Assembly: GCA_017501345.1 (NCBI GenBank)
Contig: JAFVXC010000035.1
Coordinates: 39,091-103,090, forward strand
Source: Clostridia bacterium
GTDB taxonomy: Bacteria > Bacillota_A > Clostridia > Oscillospirales > CAG-272
DNA length: 64,000 bases
Direction of reading: 5' to 3'
In this document: positions 46,040 through 54,295 of the stretch, in pieces
Numbering within the stretch: the first letter of the stretch is position 1
Layout: the number at the start of each line of letters is the position of its first letter
The notes under the pieces: generated by a model
What the model was told of the DNA's origin: nothing
Databases searched by the model: none
Seen by the model: only the letters and a program-made list of their open reading frames with translations
Position numbers and translations under genes: made by a program

Positions 46040-47620
46040 ATGAAACTTTCAACGCTTCTGACAGGAGCGGGGTACGGAGAGATCTCCGTGCCGCAGGATA
46101 TAGAAATATACGGTATCTGCTCGGATACACGGGCGGTGAAGCGTGGAGACCTGTTTGTCGCGATACGCGGCGGAAGGATCGATTCGCACACCCTTCTCGA
46201 CCGAGCCGAGCAAAACGGAGCGATTGCCGCCGCGGTTGAAGAGGGAGTTCCGATCGACCGAGCGGGCAGCATTCCGCTGATACGGTTTCCCGACACGCGG
46301 GTGGCGCTTGCAAGACTTTCGGATAGCCTTTACGGGCATCCCGCGCGTGCGCTTTCGCTGATCGGTGTGACGGGAACGAACGGAAAAACAACGGTGACGC
46401 ATCTTCTTTGTGAGATCCTCGAAAAAGCGGGAAAGCGCGTCGGACGGATCGGAACCGTGGAGGGAAGATCGGCGGGACGCCTTCTCGAAGGAGAGAGCGG
46501 AGATCCCGAGGCACATATGACGACTCCCGATCCACCTCTTCTCTATCGGATGCTTGCCGAAATGCGGGACGACGGATGCGAGATCGCCGTGATGGAGGCA
46601 ACCTCCCACGCATCGGCGCTCAAAAAGCTTGAACCGTTGACATTTGATCTTCTGATCTTTACGAATCTCACGCTCGACCATCTCGATTTTCATAAAACGA
46701 GAGAGGTGTATTTCGAGGCGAAGGCGCGGCTGTTTAGCCGGACGCGGCGGGCGCTCGTAAATCTCGACGGCAGTGCGATCTTCGGAGATCCCGACGGATA
46801 TGCGGAAAAGATCGTTAAGATCGCCCGAGAGAGCGGCGCAGAGGTTTTTACCTGCTCCTCAGATCTTGTAAAGGATCCCGATTTTCTCCTTTCGGATCTT
46901 CGCGAAGCGTTCGGAGGAGAATGCGAAGGGATCACCCAGAGGATCACCGACCGAAAGGGAGAGCAAGCCTTCGGGATACGGTCTCCGCTTCTCGGAGCTT
47001 ATAACGGGATGAATCTTCTCGAAAGTGCCGCGGCGGCACTTCTCCTCGGTATCCCGGAAGGGGTGATCGTGAACGCTCTTAAGGGATTTCACGGTGCTCC
47101 GGGGAGGATGGAGCGCATTGATCTCGGTGCTGACGCGGATATCGCGGTGTTTGTGGATTTCGCTCACACGCCCGACGCACTTGAAAATCTCCTCCGCGCA
47201 GTGCACGGCTTTCGCAAGGAAAACGGCCGCATTACGGTACTCTTCGGATGCGGAGGCGACAGAGATCCCTCAAAGCGACGGGAAATGGCGCACATCGCCT
47301 CCCGTATGGCGGATTTCGTTTATATCACGAGTGACAACAGCCGTTCGGAGGATCCGAACGCGATCATAAAGGATATCTTAAAGGGAATTGACAAGGAAAA
47401 GCCTCACCGCACCGTTACGGACAGACGGCAGGCGATTGAGGAGGCAGTCCTTGCGGCGCGCCCCCACGACATTCTTCTTCTGTGTGGGAAGGGGCACGAG
47501 CGTTACACCGTCGATCGGGACGGTGTGCATGAATTTTGTGAAAGCGACATCGTACGAGAGGCGTACAGACGGCGCAAAACGATACGAAAATCCGACGGCT
47601 ACGGCGAGACAAAGGGGTGA
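46040..47620 (+). CDS. murE: UDP-MurNAc-tripeptide synthetase MurE
   Basis: A 526-residue ligase adding the third stem-peptide residue. GVTGTNGKTTVTHLL is the ATP loop; MEATSHASALKKLEP, NLTLDHLDFHKTREVYFEAK and FVDFAHTPDALENLL are family motifs. The specificity motif reads DNSR (Asp432-Asn-Ser-Arg435), then SEDP. meso-DAP enzymes have DNPR, Lys enzymes DNPA or similar, so the Arg suggests meso-diaminopimelate despite Pro-to-Ser. ATG at 46040 with GGGAGG site. Confidence 0.95.
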   Translation: MKLSTLLTGAGYGEISVPQDIEIYGICSDTRAVKRGDLFVAIRGGRIDSHTLLDRAEQNGAIAAAVEEGVPIDRAGSIPLIRFPDTRVALARLSDSLYGHPARALSLIGVTGTNGKTTVTHLLCEILEKAGKRVGRIGTVEGRSAGRLLEGESGDPEAHMTTPDPPLLYRMLAEMRDDGCEIAVMEATSHASALKKLEPLTFDLLIFTNLTLDHLDFHKTREVYFEAKARLFSRTRRALVNLDGSAIFGDPDGYAEKIVKIARESGAEVFTCSSDLVKDPDFLLSDLREAFGGECEGITQRITDRKGEQAFGIRSPLLGAYNGMNLLESAAAALLLGIPEGVIVNALKGFHGAPGRMERIDLGADADIAVFVDFAHTPDALENLLRAVHGFRKENGRITVLFGCGGDRDPSKRREMAHIASRMADFVYITSDNSRSEDPNAIIKDILKGIDKEKPHRTVTDRRQAIEEAVLAARPHDILLLCGKGHERYTVDRDGVHEFCESDIVREAYRRRKTIRKSDGYGETKG

Positions 47621-47624
47621 GGGA

Positions 47625-49097
47625 ATGAAAATAGAGCTTGGTAAGGGTTCGACCTCCCTCGCAGAGATCGCCGCATATATCGGAGCGACGGCGCGTCCCG
47701 ATGAAAACGGACAAATGCCGTTCGTTACGAGTCTCGCGACCGATTCCAGAGAGGTCACGGAGGGAACACTTTTTCTCGGGATCCGCGGAGAGCGGGTGGA
47801 CGGTAACGACTACTGCGAGGCGGTGCTTCGGAGTGGAGCATCCGCAGTGCTGTGTGAGAAGGCTCCCGAGACGGGTGCGGCGATCGTTACGGACGACACG
47901 GTGCTCTCCCTCGGGCGGCTTGCAAGCGTGGTCAAGCGTCAATGCTCCTGCCGAACGGTTGCCGTTACAGGGAGCGTTGGAAAGACCACGACGAAGGAGC
48001 TCGTTTACGCGGTTCTTTCGCAGAAATACAGAACGCATTCCTCAAAAGGAAATTTCAACAGCAACATCGGACTTCCGATGTCGGTGCTTGCGATGCCGAC
48101 GAATACCGAGCGCGCCGTGTTCGAGCTTGGAATGAGCGGATTTCTTGAGATCGATTATCTCACTCGCCTCGTGAAGCCCGATATCGGGGTGATCACCAAT
48201 ATCGGTACCTCTCATATGGAGTGGCTCGGCTCGCGGGAAAATATCGCGAAGGCGAAGCTTGAGCTGCTAAACGGTATGGGTGAGGGCTCGACGGTGCTTC
48301 TGAACGGTGACGAGCCCCTTCTCCTGCGAGAAAGGGATGCGATCCTTCGACGAGGCGTTCGTCCGCTTTATATTGCGGTTTCAAATGATGAAAAAATTTC
48401 TAAGGACGCAGATTTCCGAGCGGAGAACGTAAGACAGGAAATTGGGCAAACTATTTTTGATATGCACTTCGGCGAAACGGTTTACCGTGATCTCGTTCTG
48501 AATGTGATGGGAGTGCATACGGTATACGGTGCGCTCTTTGCAGCCGCCGTCGGTGTGCTTGAGGGTGTCTCCGAGGAGAAGATCCGTGCGGGACTTCTGT
48601 CCTTCGCGGCTGCTCCGATGCGGCAATCGATCGAAACGCTTGCGGATATCACACTGATCGAGGATTGCTACAATGCAAGCCCCGAATCGATGCGCGCTGC
48701 GCTCGATGTGGCAGGAACATTGGTCAAACGACAGGGGAAGGGACGTCTTATCGCCCTTCTCGGAGATATGCTTGAGCTTGGAGAGACCTCGCCGAGTCTT
48801 CACGAGGAGGTCGGCAGATATGCCGCAAGGAGCGGTGCCGGATTCCTTTATGCGTTCGGAGAAGCATCGTCGCGACACCTTGCGCGCGGTGCAGAGATCG
48901 GCGGGATGCCAAGAGCGTACATTTGTACGTCGGAGTCCACTGAGCATCCCGAGGGGATCGCAGAAAGGCTCCTTTCGGAGCTGTGCCCCGGCGACGTGCT
49001 TCTTGTAAAGGCGAGCCGTGCTCTGAGGGCGGAGCGAGTCACACGGATCCTTCGGGAGAGACTTGAAGCGGCAAGCACACAAACAGATTTTACTTGA
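47625..49097 (+). CDS. murF: UDP-MurNAc-tripeptide--D-Ala-D-Ala ligase MurF
   Basis: A 490-residue ligase that completes the pentapeptide. TDSREVTEGTLFLGIRGERVDGNDY, the ATP loop VTGSVGKTTTKELV, HSSKGNFNSNIGLPMSVL, and IEDCYNASPESMRAALDV identify MurF. It starts 4 bases after murE with an AAAGGGG site overlapping the murE end, so coupling is likely. The next gene, mraY, is separated by an unusual structured gap. Confidence 0.96.
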   Translation: MKIELGKGSTSLAEIAAYIGATARPDENGQMPFVTSLATDSREVTEGTLFLGIRGERVDGNDYCEAVLRSGASAVLCEKAPETGAAIVTDDTVLSLGRLASVVKRQCSCRTVAVTGSVGKTTTKELVYAVLSQKYRTHSSKGNFNSNIGLPMSVLAMPTNTERAVFELGMSGFLEIDYLTRLVKPDIGVITNIGTSHMEWLGSRENIAKAKLELLNGMGEGSTVLLNGDEPLLLRERDAILRRGVRPLYIAVSNDEKISKDADFRAENVRQEIGQTIFDMHFGETVYRDLVLNVMGVHTVYGALFAAAVGVLEGVSEEKIRAGLLSFAAAPMRQSIETLADITLIEDCYNASPESMRAALDVAGTLVKRQGKGRLIALLGDMLELGETSPSLHEEVGRYAARSGAGFLYAFGEASSRHLARGAEIGGMPRAYICTSESTEHPEGIAERLLSELCPGDVLLVKASRALRAERVTRILRERLEAASTQTDFT

Positions 49098-49108
49098 ATA
49101 ACATATAA

Positions 49109-49361
49109 CCTTGCACCCAAATGGAAAGGTGCGAGGAGTAAAGAGTTGATAAAGACTGTGGCTCACGAGCCCTGTCGAACGCGAAAAGCGCGTCAGTAGC
49201 TCTTCGGTCATACGGAAGAGTGGGGAAAGCAACACACCCGAGGTTGCCTGATGCGGATCAAAGCGGATCTTCACAATGCCTGTGGGAGGATCCGCATCGC
49301 ATCAACTCTCTACTCCTGACACCTTTCCGTGAAGAAGCAATGCGAGAGAAACGGAAAGGGG
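49109..49361 (+). ncRNA. Candidate structured cis-regulatory RNA upstream of mraY
   Basis: The 273-base gap murF-mraY can form a long closing helix: 49121-49131 with 49320-49330, 49134-49139 with 49312-49317, and 49142-49150 with 49301-49309, 26 pairs with two 2x2 internal loops. Inside lie hairpins at 49160-49171, 49179-49193 and 49200-49220, a possible H-type pseudoknot (49229-49233 with 49243-49247; 49223-49225 with 49237-49239), and a 9-bp helix 49251-49259 with 49289-49297. Two competing hairpins exist: 49109-49117 with 49128-49136, and 49322-49330 with 49351-49359, the latter covering the mraY ribosome site. I checked these pairings by eye only. Family unknown. Confidence 0.7.
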
Positions 49362-49370
49362 AACTGCGAA

Positions 49371-50390
49371 ATGAATAAGGAAACGATCTTTCAGCTGACA
49401 CTGCTTTTCTCGGTGGTGCTCGGAGCATTTCTTCTGACCTATCTCGCGATGCGGATCCTTCTTCCGAGGCTCCGTAAATATAAGCTGAATCAGCCGATCA
49501 GCATATACGCTCCGAAAACGCATATGGATAAGAGCGCGACACCGACGCTCGGGGGACTTTCCTTCGTGATAGCGTCGACCGTTCTGATGATCCCTGTGTC
49601 ACTTGCATTCGTTCTTTTCGGCAAGGGACGCGAGCTTCTTCCGCTTCTCTTCAGCTTCGGACTTGCGCTTCTGAATGCGGTGATCGGCTTCGTTGACGAT
49701 TATCAGAAGCTCGTCAAAAAGCAAAACGTCGGGCTCAGGGCCTGGCAGAAGCTTCTGCTTCAGCTGATCATCGGTGCGATCTATCTCGTTCTGATGATCG
49801 CATTCGGCGAGATCGATACGGTGCTTCACATTCCGTATCTGAATCTTACCTGGGACCTCGGATATTTCACTTACGTTATCGCACTTCTCCTGATCACGGG
49901 GATGACGAACAGCACGAATCTGACCGACGGCGTGGACGGACTTCTGTCCTCGACCACGGCTGTATGTGCCTGCTTCTTCCTCGGCGTCTCGCTTCTGTTC
50001 GGGGATCCGATCCTCTCGGTGCTTCCCGCGCTTCTGCTCGGAAGTGCAGTTGCGTTTCTGCTTTTCAATGCGCACCCCGCGAGGGTCTTTATGGGAGATA
50101 CGGGCTCGCTCTTCATCGGCGCTGCGCTTGTCGGAACGGCGTTTCTGATGGATAAGCCGCTGATCGTGCTCGTTGCGGGCGGAATTTACGTCGTTGAGAC
50201 GGCGTCGGTCATCCTGCAGGTCATCAGCTGTAAGCTGATCCGCCTTGGGTGGAGAAAGAAGCGCTTCTTTAAGAGAACGCCCATTCATCATCATTTTGAA
50301 GACAAGGGATATACGGAAAATCAGATCGTCGTGTCCTTTACACTTGTATCGCTGCTCTTTTCCTTCCTTGCTTATCTCGGTGTGATCTGA
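49371..50390 (+). CDS. mraY: Phospho-N-acetylmuramoyl-pentapeptide transferase MraY
   Basis: A 339-residue polytopic enzyme that makes lipid I at the membrane. Signature pieces: GGLSFVIAS, the FVDDYQKLVKKQN loop with the Asp pair, the NSTNLTDGVDGL segment, HPARVFMGDTGSLFIG and the RTPIHHHFEDKG histidine motif. ATG at 49371 follows AAAGGGG by about 9 bases; this site is the one that may be masked by the upstream RNA. The frame opens further upstream within that RNA. Confidence 0.97.
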   Translation: MNKETIFQLTLLFSVVLGAFLLTYLAMRILLPRLRKYKLNQPISIYAPKTHMDKSATPTLGGLSFVIASTVLMIPVSLAFVLFGKGRELLPLLFSFGLALLNAVIGFVDDYQKLVKKQNVGLRAWQKLLLQLIIGAIYLVLMIAFGEIDTVLHIPYLNLTWDLGYFTYVIALLLITGMTNSTNLTDGVDGLLSSTTAVCACFFLGVSLLFGDPILSVLPALLLGSAVAFLLFNAHPARVFMGDTGSLFIGAALVGTAFLMDKPLIVLVAGGIYVVETASVILQVISCKLIRLGWRKKRFFKRTPIHHHFEDKGYTENQIVVSFTLVSLLFSFLAYLGVI

Positions 50391-50393
50391 CGT

Positions 50394-51701
50394 ATGAGGA
50401 ACAAGGATTCGAAGGAAAAAAAGGAATCGCGCGTGAAAGCCTCCTTTCGGGAGCTGCGGGAGCGCGTCAAGCAGCGGAGCGATCGCTTCCTTGAAGGCCG
50501 CGTCGCAAGGCTGATGAAGCAGGATGCCGCGCTTCTTGAGCCGCTCACCGAGCGTGAGGAGCGGACGGCGCCGTCGGTTCTGATCCGCGGAAGCGTTGAC
50601 GGATGGTTTCTGCTGTTTTCGGTGCTTCTTCTGTGCTTCGGTGCAATTATGAGCTACAGCGCAAGCTCTGTGTATGCGGAGGCGGAGTACGGCGACTCGA
50701 TGTACTTCTTCAAGCGCTATCTGCTCTACGTGATCGGTGCGGGGCTATTCACGATTCTTCTCGTGATCTTCTGCACCCCACAGATATGGAAGGCGATCGG
50801 CATTCTCATCTATTGCGGCTCGATCGTGCTTCTTCTCCTCGTGCTTGTGATCGGCTCGACGGGCGGCGGTGCCCAGCGATGGATCGACCTCGGTTTTTTT
50901 ACGATCCAGCCCTCTGAGATCGCCAAAACGGGCGTTGTGATGATGCTTGCCCTCTATCTCGGGGCACACGAGAAGGAGATCACCTCGGTAACGAAATGGG
51001 GAGGGAGCTTCAAGCACGGTGTCCTGATCCCCGGTGTCATTCTCGGTACGATCATCGCACTCGTTATGCTTGAGAAGCATATTTCGGGAATCATCATCAT
51101 TGGTCTCATCGGCGTTACGGTTATGGTCATCGGCGGAATGCGGATGAAATGGTTCGGGATCCTTTCGGGGATCGGTGTTACGGCAGTTACCCTGCTGATA
51201 GCCATTTTCCCTTACGCGCAGGCACGCGTGATGTCCTGGATCAATCTTGAGAACGATCCGCTCGGTGACGGCTGGCAGACTCTGCAGGGACTGTATGCGA
51301 TCGGCTCGGGCGGGCTCTTCGGAGTAGGACTCGGCAACAGCAGACAGAAATACGGCTACGTTTCGGAGCCGCAGAACGATTTTATTTTTTCGATCATTTG
51401 TGAGGAGCTCGGCTTTATGGGAGCCCTGCTCACGATCGTACTCTTTGGATGTCTCGTGTTCCGCGGCTTTCAGATCGCGGCAAAGGCACCGAACAGATTC
51501 TGTGCCCTTACGGTTTACGGACTCAGCTTCAAGGTCGCGCTTCAGACCATTCTCAACATCGCGGTCGTTACCAACTCGATGCCGAATACCGGCATTTCGC
51601 TTCCGTTTTTCAGCTCGGGCGGAACCTCGCTTGCACTTCAGGTGCTGGAGGTCGGTATCATACTATCCATATCACGCTTTTCAAGTCAGAAAAAGGCGTA
51701 A
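50394..51701 (+). CDS. ftsW: Peptidoglycan polymerase FtsW/SpoVE (SEDS family)
   Basis: A 435-residue SEDS glycosyltransferase with a charged 65-residue cytoplasmic start and about ten membrane helices. FGAIMSYSASSVYA, QRWIDLGFFTIQPSEIAK, the ALVMLEKHISGIIII region and FFSSGGTSL are family motifs. It works with the class B PBP to polymerise and link septal wall. It starts 4 bases after mraY without a clear ribosome site, so it may depend on coupling. The normal neighbour murD is absent between mraY and this gene. Confidence 0.94.
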   Translation: MRNKDSKEKKESRVKASFRELRERVKQRSDRFLEGRVARLMKQDAALLEPLTEREERTAPSVLIRGSVDGWFLLFSVLLLCFGAIMSYSASSVYAEAEYGDSMYFFKRYLLYVIGAGLFTILLVIFCTPQIWKAIGILIYCGSIVLLLLVLVIGSTGGGAQRWIDLGFFTIQPSEIAKTGVVMMLALYLGAHEKEITSVTKWGGSFKHGVLIPGVILGTIIALVMLEKHISGIIIIGLIGVTVMVIGGMRMKWFGILSGIGVTAVTLLIAIFPYAQARVMSWINLENDPLGDGWQTLQGLYAIGSGGLFGVGLGNSRQKYGYVSEPQNDFIFSIICEELGFMGALLTIVLFGCLVFRGFQIAAKAPNRFCALTVYGLSFKVALQTILNIAVVTNSMPNTGISLPFFSSGGTSLALQVLEVGIILSISRFSSQKKA

Positions 51702-51788
51702 GGAATTTTAAGAAAAGTCGGATTCACAAGAAAATCCGACGGGAATATTATATTAACAGGACATAAGAAAGACGGAGGATCAATATTT

Positions 51789-52964
51789 ATGCGCGTACTC
51801 ATGACCGGCGGTGGAACAGGCGGACACGTGAATCCTGCAATCGCGATTGCAGATCTCATCAAAAAGAATATTCCCGGAGCTGAGATCGCCTTTGTCGGTA
51901 CCGAGCACGGTATAGAAAACAGACTTGTCCCCCAGAGCGGATACGCGCTGTACCACGTCAACGTGTCGGGCTTCAGCCGCAGACACCTCCTTTCAATGGC
52001 GAATCTGAAGGCGGCGTTCCACGCGATCACCTCGCCCTTTGAAGCAAGGAAGATCATCAAGGAATTCCGTCCCGATCTCGTGATCGGTACGGGCGGATAC
52101 GTCAGCTGGCCTCTCATTGTGGCAGCGTCGCGTATGAACATTCCCACCATCGTGCACGAATCGAATGCGACCCCCGGCCTCACTGTAAAGAAGCTCCAGC
52201 ACTACGTGGATGAGATCCTTGTAAACTTCAGCGAGACCGCCGAGGAGCTGACTGAGGCTGACCGCGTCATTCGCGTCGGAAACCCCCTCAGAGGCGATTT
52301 CGGCAGATACGATAAGGCAGAGGCGCGCAGAGAGCTTGGCATTCGCGATGACGAGGTGTTCATCCTTTCCTACGGTGGCAGTATGGGCGCGGAGCGGGTC
52401 AACGGTGCGATGCTCGACGTGATGCGCGAGTATGATCTGTCAAACCCCTCGGTTCGTCATCTGCACGCGACAGGAAAGATCGAATATGAGGAAAGCATGC
52501 GTCTTTTCCGCGAGGCGGGACTCGAAGGGAATCCCCGCATCCGTATGCAGGAGTACATTTACGATATGCCCCTTCAGATGGCGGCGGCGGATATCGTCGT
52601 ATGCCGCGCGGGTGCTATGACCCTCACCGAGCTTGCGATGATGGGCAAGGCGGCGATCCTGATCCCGTCTCCCAATGTAACAAATAACCATCAGTATAAG
52701 AATGCGGCAGTGCTCGCAAAGGCGGGAGCGGCAGTTCTCGTAGCAGAAAAGGAGCTTACAGCAGAGCGGATCGTTTCGGAGGTTCGCACGCTTGCTGAAA
52801 ATAAGGAAAAGCGTACGGCGCTTGAAATGCGCATTCGTAATTTCGCAGATGCCGATACGAGCAAATGCGTGTTCCGCGAGCTCGTTCATCTTGTCGGCGA
52901 CAATCGCCTTACGCTGTCCGAGGAGGACGAAAAAGCGCTTGGCGAGGCAGTTGCCACACTTTAA
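51789..52964 (+). CDS. murG: UDP-GlcNAc transferase MurG
   Basis: A 391-residue GT28 glycosyltransferase that makes lipid II. TGGGTGGHVNPAIAIADL, IGTGGYVSWPLIVAA, HESNATPGLTVK, the SYGGSMGAERVN loop, CRAGAMTLTELAMMGKAAILIPSPNV are diagnostic. GGAGG site 11 bases before ATG 51789. The short charged C-terminal tail (LSEEDEKALGEAVATL) slightly extends the usual 360. Confidence 0.96.
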   Translation: MRVLMTGGGTGGHVNPAIAIADLIKKNIPGAEIAFVGTEHGIENRLVPQSGYALYHVNVSGFSRRHLLSMANLKAAFHAITSPFEARKIIKEFRPDLVIGTGGYVSWPLIVAASRMNIPTIVHESNATPGLTVKKLQHYVDEILVNFSETAEELTEADRVIRVGNPLRGDFGRYDKAEARRELGIRDDEVFILSYGGSMGAERVNGAMLDVMREYDLSNPSVRHLHATGKIEYEESMRLFREAGLEGNPRIRMQEYIYDMPLQMAAADIVVCRAGAMTLTELAMMGKAAILIPSPNVTNNHQYKNAAVLAKAGAAVLVAEKELTAERIVSEVRTLAENKEKRTALEMRIRNFADADTSKCVFRELVHLVGDNRLTLSEEDEKALGEAVATL

Positions 52965-52978
52965 GAGAGGACGAACGC

Positions 52979-53986
52979 GTGAAGGGCTTTCAAGGGAACA
53001 GCAGTGAAAACAAAAAGCAGAATCTGTCCGAGGCGACAAGGGTGACTGCCTCGGCATCGCGTGAGACCCGTCGGGCAGAAGGCTCGACGGGTCCCTCCGT
53101 ACAGGGAGGCACAAAGGGAGCTCCGAACGGTACGCGCGTGATGCGGGGAGACGGTATAAACGGACAAGCACCGAAGAGCCGTGCACCGCAGGGAGGGAAG
53201 CACCGACGCGGAAGCGTGATCCTTTTTCGTGTGCTTATCGTGCTTGCGGTCCTGATCGGGCTTGTACTTGTGGTGAGGCTTGCACTCCTTTTCGTGCCGA
53301 TCAAGGAGATCGTTGTTCCGGAAGGGGGATACTATACCGAGGATGAGCTGTGCGACGCTACGGGCCTCGAAGAGGGCGGACGAATGTTCGGCTTCTCGCG
53401 GTCGAGTGCCGAAAAGAAGCTTCTTTCGGAATACGGACTTTTGGCGGACGTTTCCTTTCATAGGACGCTCGGCGGTACTCTGACGATCACGGCAAAAGAG
53501 AGGGAAAGCAGGTTTTATGTGAATGTGTCGGGCACGTATTGTCTTCTTTCACGCGAGGATTTTCACGTACTGATCCAAAGCGAAAGCCCTGAGAGATTTG
53601 AGGCGTATGGCTTTTACGAGATCAGCCTGCCCGACGTGCGCGTTGCCTTTCTCGGTGACGTGCTCAAGTACGGCGACGAAAAGGAGAACGAATACGTCGG
53701 CATTCTGCTGGATGCGCTCGATGCATCCGCGCTTGCGGGACGTGTGACGGGTATCCGTGCGGCGGAGCGCTTCAGCCTTTCGGTTATCATTGACGGAAAA
53801 TACGATGTCTCGCTTGGAAGTGTGAAGGACATCGCGGACAAGCTCGAGTATTTCACGGTAATGGAGAATTCGGATGCGACCGAGATCTTTCGGTCGGGCT
53901 CCTGCGCGGAGATCGATCTTTCGATCCTGAGCGCACCCACGATACGCGCGGTCGATGCGATCGATAAAGCCATTTCAAAGGAATGA
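52979..53986 (+). CDS. ftsQ: Cell division protein FtsQ/DivIB
   Basis: A 335-residue division protein. About 77 polar, probably disordered residues precede one membrane helix (78-104, VILFRVLIVLAVLIGLVLVV), then a POTRA-like region (IKEIVVPEGGYYTEDELCDATGLEEGG) and a beta domain. The start is a GTG at 52979 after GAGAGG; it lies 15 bases after murG, which fits cotranscription. It is assigned by position and layout, as FtsQ sequences vary. Confidence 0.85.
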   Translation: MKGFQGNSSENKKQNLSEATRVTASASRETRRAEGSTGPSVQGGTKGAPNGTRVMRGDGINGQAPKSRAPQGGKHRRGSVILFRVLIVLAVLIGLVLVVRLALLFVPIKEIVVPEGGYYTEDELCDATGLEEGGRMFGFSRSSAEKKLLSEYGLLADVSFHRTLGGTLTITAKERESRFYVNVSGTYCLLSREDFHVLIQSESPERFEAYGFYEISLPDVRVAFLGDVLKYGDEKENEYVGILLDALDASALAGRVTGIRAAERFSLSVIIDGKYDVSLGSVKDIADKLEYFTVMENSDATEIFRSGSCAEIDLSILSAPTIRAVDAIDKAISKE

Positions 53987-54064
53987 ATTTGTTTTAATCT
54001 ATGCAGAGATCCTCAGGCTTCCCTGTGCAAAGGAACTGTTTATTGAAGCATGGACTGTGATTTG

Positions 54065-54105
54065 CGGTCTGTTTTGGTCATTCGTGACGAAACAGACCGT
54101 TTTTT
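54065..54105 (+). terminator. Terminator after ftsQ
   Basis: CGGTCTGTTT pairs with AAACAGACCG around a small GGTCA/TGAC stem, followed by six T. It separates ftsZ transcription from the upstream operon. Confidence 0.9.
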
Positions 54106-54150
54106 GGCGCCTTGAATTGTGAATTTAATGTTAACTTTCTCTGTGCGTGG

Positions 54151-54179
54151 TTGAAAAATTCGGCATAATATATTATTAT
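54151..54179 (+). promoter_or_regulatory. Probable promoter of ftsZ
   Basis: TTGAAA (54151-54156), 17-base spacer and TATTAT (54174-54179), in a very AT-rich stretch about 117 bases before ftsZ. Confidence 0.6.
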
Positions 54180-54295
54180 ATTGTTATATGATTGCAGTGT
54201 GAGTCGGTATGCCGAATTTCTGCCCTTTTCGGCTTTTTTCGTGTATCGGCGGCGGATCGAAACAAAATAAGGAACATAATTTGGAGGAAACCATT

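Noticed and set aside
49123..49328. A transposable element with terminal inverted repeats (murF-mraY gap)
   Set aside because: The inverted ends are interrupted by loops, there is no target-site duplication visible and no transposase; the pairing with the mraY ribosome site is better explained by a leader RNA. Not fully excluded.
49109..49361. Lysine, cobalamin, c-di-AMP (ydaO), glmS or T-box element, or RNase P, SRP or tmRNA
   Set aside because: The AGGTGCGA-AGGAGTA start faintly recalls the lysine riboswitch, but the conserved junction sequences, and the cores of the other classes, are absent.
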